Below, piece by piece: positions 61,086-64,000 of a DNA stretch of 64,000 nucleotides. Every line of letters starts with the position of its first letter. Within the stretch, counting starts at the first letter, position 1. The stretch covers positions 930,001-994,000 of the forward strand of contig NADL03000481.1 in the NCBI GenBank assembly GCA_002205965.3. The letters run 5' to 3'. Below the pieces are notes generated by a model. That model saw only the letters and a program-made list of their open reading frames with translations, was not told the origin of the DNA and did no database searches. This DNA is from Kappaphycus alvarezii. Its lineage: Eukaryota; Rhodophyta; Florideophyceae; Gigartinales; Solieriaceae. The translations under genes and the position numbers were made by a program.

Positions 61086-64000
61086 TTCTTAAAAGTCTTT
61101 CTGATATGTCAGCTGAGCAGTAGCACTATTCTTAAAATGTCCGCACTCCGAAATCGGAAGAGTAGTAAAGTTTCTCTGTTGCTGAAGCGACTCTACGAAA
61201 ATGTAAAGTCAGTTCCCCTCATGAGTACAACAGACCTTACATCCGTTTTTGCTATTGCAATGCAGCAATAACGCATACTTCGACGATAGGTGCTGTTAAT
61301 GAGCCGAACACGGACGGTACCTCTGGGCCGTCAAGATAGCATTTGGGGGTGATTGGAATAAAGGCACAGTGCAGACCGGGGATGCTACTGCAGTTTGTAA
61401 AGCTTGCAAGTTTTTTCATCATAAAAAAATTTGGCCAAGGAAGAAGGCAACCTTTTCAGGCGGACAATCACAAGAAAATGAAAATGTTATGCCATTCCTA
61501 CTGCGGAATTAACGCCCCAAAGTTGATGAGTGAAATTACCAACGAATTAAGATGCCACCTTTGCTCACGGCTTTCCTGAATTCTGGCGCATTTTCTGGTT
61601 TGCGTACGCTCACTAGTAAAATTTGAGAAGGAGTGAAATAAGCGAAAGTGCGGCTAAATGTTCTTTCAATAATTAATTGCTTCCAGGACTTTCGATTGAG
61701 TGCCTAGATAGAAACGGAGAGAAATTTTGATATTTAATCCAAGTTCGAGCGCGAAAGTTTAGAAGCTCGTGATTTTTTACTTATTCCTCTCGGAGCAATG
61801 AAAAAGGAGGACGTTACGAAAAATTTTTTGTTCCGGTCTATAATTTTCCTGCAAAGTTCGCGAAAAGTATGGATGAAGAGCAGAATTTTGAGAGGCAGAA
61901 CGTCAAAAGATACTAGAAGAGGTTTTGCTCAATTAGCTCAAGCAGTACGGCTCTATAAAACTTTTTTGGTTAGAGAAACGCCAAAACTTTGGATGAGTCG
62001 TTATTCAAGAACGGAACATTCCATACAATCAGTCCCTAAAGACATTTTAAGATTTAAGTTCATACTTCAGAAAGGGGTTTAATATATATTATGCGGAGTT
62101 ATTTATCCCCCAACTGCATCGAAACATGTAAAATTTAGCCACCAAACTCAAAATTAATTTCCGGTGACTTTGCAGTGATGCACAAGTATAAATATGTGAT
62201 GTAATTGTAATGTATTTTGAGAGAAAAAGGGGTTTAATTCACTTTAGTGCAGAGTTGGTTAAAACCCGCGGAGTGATTGTCAAGGCATTGTAAAGTTCGT
62301 TGGCATTACTGTACATGTGTTCTCTACGGATAGTTCTTTCTCCAGTGCCTGGCTGCCGAATAGAATAGTATTTGTAGGAACTTTAGAGGCGGGTTGTTAC
62401 AATATTGTTCTCTAGCCCTGCGAAAGGGTAACTTAGTGTTTTTAATGTACTATTTTTTACTTTACTACAGTATAGTGGAGATTAGTAACAGGATATTGCA
62501 GTTATTAGATGAATATTGACCAATACACGGACTAATCTGTACAAGGTTGAGCACAGGAATGGAGTCATTTATTGTTGTGCTAAAATATGGACTTTACAGT
62601 GAATCGTTAGAGTTTTTCGTCTTTTGGTGCGTTATTACCCATAATTTCGCATTTCAGATTCAGAATACACAGCAGAGCCCTGTAATTCGGATAATATTGT
62701 GATTAGACTATTTCAAAAACGACGTCAAAGGAAACAGACATATTTAAATTCTCCATGATATCAGTACTGTTGCCAGCATAAGAGTAGGTCTTTTAAATAG
62801 CAACATCCTTACCAAGTATCTTGACAGCAATATTCTCGGACGTTTTATCTAGTCTACGGTCCCAATTTCAGTTTATATCATCAGCATTCAGTAAATTACT
62901 GATCCAAAATTTTCCGTGGAACGAAAAGATCTGATCAAAAGCGTTTTGATCCCTTTAGCAGTGATACATAGAACAAGGATATAATTATTAATTATAAGTC
63001 CTGCCATAGATTACCATACATTTAGACACATAATCCATCGTTTCCAACTGACCAATCCTGTAAATGATTTTGTCCAGGGCTCCTTTACACTGCATCTTAC
63101 AATAACTGGCAAAAAAGGAAGTAAATTATACCATCATCCATAAATTGTAATACTGAAATACTTTTTATGGTCATAGAAGCAATTTTGGTATTGTAAAGCC
63201 AAAAAGGATATTTATGGTGCCGCATGCATCACGGTTACACAAATAAAGTCGAACTTCCCACTTAGGCCTGTTCCTTATACTATTATTGAAAAGATGGATC
63301 CATCCAAAAATATCATTCAAGTATGCCGTTCTGCTGTTGAAATCGTCAAATCCCAAACTCTGCCGGATATTTTATTTCATCTAGACTGGATGTTCTATTA
63401 TTAATTGTAATATCTTCTCAGAGCCATTAGAATCTGAACACGCCAGCTAAATCAACTGGAAATTGCTTTTCATGGATCTGCATAGGGTATTATGGTATAG
63501 ATTACTCAGGGTTTATAGCGCAAAAAGTCAGGTTTTGTATGAGTTTCAATTATTTTGTTTTGAGTAACATTGAAAATGACCCTGAAGCTATAGAAAACCT
63601 GACCTACGGCATCTATGTTAGCATAAGCTCTTTTTCCATGGGTTTAGCCGTATCTCATATTACAACGTTTCCAAGTTCTCAATAGCTATCTTAATATATG
63701 TTTCATGCAATTTTTCTTGAAGAATTAGAATTTCCCTCAGAGCTTCCTGGTTTTCATAGGCCTTGTTTTGAAATATTTTACCTGTTATAAATTTCTAAGC
63801 GTCATATTTCCCTTAAGTCATGCAGCAATATTTACTCCCAGGGCAGTATGCGTCAAAAGTCTTCTGTGAAGATTTTTTCAGGTCAACTCCGGCGGGTATT
63901 TTAAGAGTCTAAGGAGAGAACGGTAAATAATGCTGGTTGGTAAGTTGGGAAAGGTAAAAAATGTTTTGTGTGCGCACACAGCAAGTTCTGATAGTCAGCA
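61086..64000. other. mostly unassigned DNA
   Basis: A 94-codon plus ORF (61798-62082) is basic and unrecognised. On the minus strand, 62960-62570 reads as one frame with a few stops (for example TYSYAGNSTDIMENLNMSV), and 63356-63171 is a 61-codon frame containing RPKWEVRLYLCNRDACGTIN, which could be a worn retroelement RNase H segment. Neither is supported enough to name. Confidence 0.3.

Noticed and set aside
63171..63356. Retroelement RNase H on the minus strand
   Set aside because: Weak resemblance over about 20 residues and no catalytic residues that can be placed.

Overview
This window looks like repeat-rich nuclear DNA from a eukaryote. It has no operons, no ribosome-binding-site-led gene runs, no rRNA and no complete tRNA. 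Almost every recognisable coding segment belongs to a decayed transposable element: Copia-type, Ty3/gypsy and R2-like retroelements, one Tc1/mariner element and two PIF/Harbinger modules. The lineage cannot be fixed from sequence alone. A compact, intron-poor bZIP gene among dense mixed elements and sharp base-composition blocks would fit an alga such as a florideophyte red alga, but this is inference and oomycete-like or other protist hosts remain possible.

Left arm (1-27 kb, mixed composition): the minus strand of 1-1 kb carries a Copia-type protease/integrase remnant that runs off the window, with gag-like debris to about 2.9 kb. An LTR-like repeat lies at 3.84-4.29 kb. Plus-strand gag/protease debris covers 5.3-8.2 kb. 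A broken WD40 gene (minus) lies at 10.4-11.9 kb, and a 400-codon minus-strand frame with a few stops at 13.25-14.46 kb. From 14.85 to 21.95 kb there is one plus-strand Ty3/gypsy-like remnant (gag-like, reverse transcriptase, RNase H, integrase). It is abutted at its 3' end by a 5'-truncated R2-like fragment (21.95-22.58 kb). A Myb/SANT-like pseudogene (minus, 25.55-26.3 kb) and a G-rich minisatellite (26.4-26.9 kb) close this arm.

Centre (27.1-47.7 kb): a block of roughly 15-30% G+C on sampled lines with no supportable gene. Two GC-richer insertions interrupt it: an inverted second copy of the LTR-like repeat (29.40-29.84 kb) and an R2-like retroelement (35.0-37.67 kb) with reverse transcriptase, CCHC finger and C-terminal PD-(D/E)XK-type nuclease.

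Right arm (47.8-64 kb): a complete-ended Tc1/mariner element (47.80-49.38 kb, about 135-bp inverted repeats, TA on both sides, broken transposase), two more R2-like 3' ends, an unrecognised minus-strand gene (51.1-51.65 kb), a bZIP transcription-factor gene (52.38-53.03 kb, the best host-gene candidate), and many TACAGTAC/GTACTGTAC palindromes that I saw only here. Two Harbinger modules follow (56.5-58.1 and 59.3-61.1 kb). Each pairs a transposase pseudogene with a convergent Myb/SANT-like pseudogene, and the two modules are inverted relative to each other.

I see no intact novel multi-gene system. The most notable items are the paired two-gene Harbinger modules, the R2-like family with a shared 3' tail motif, the nearly complete Tc1/mariner element, and the palindrome-rich domain.
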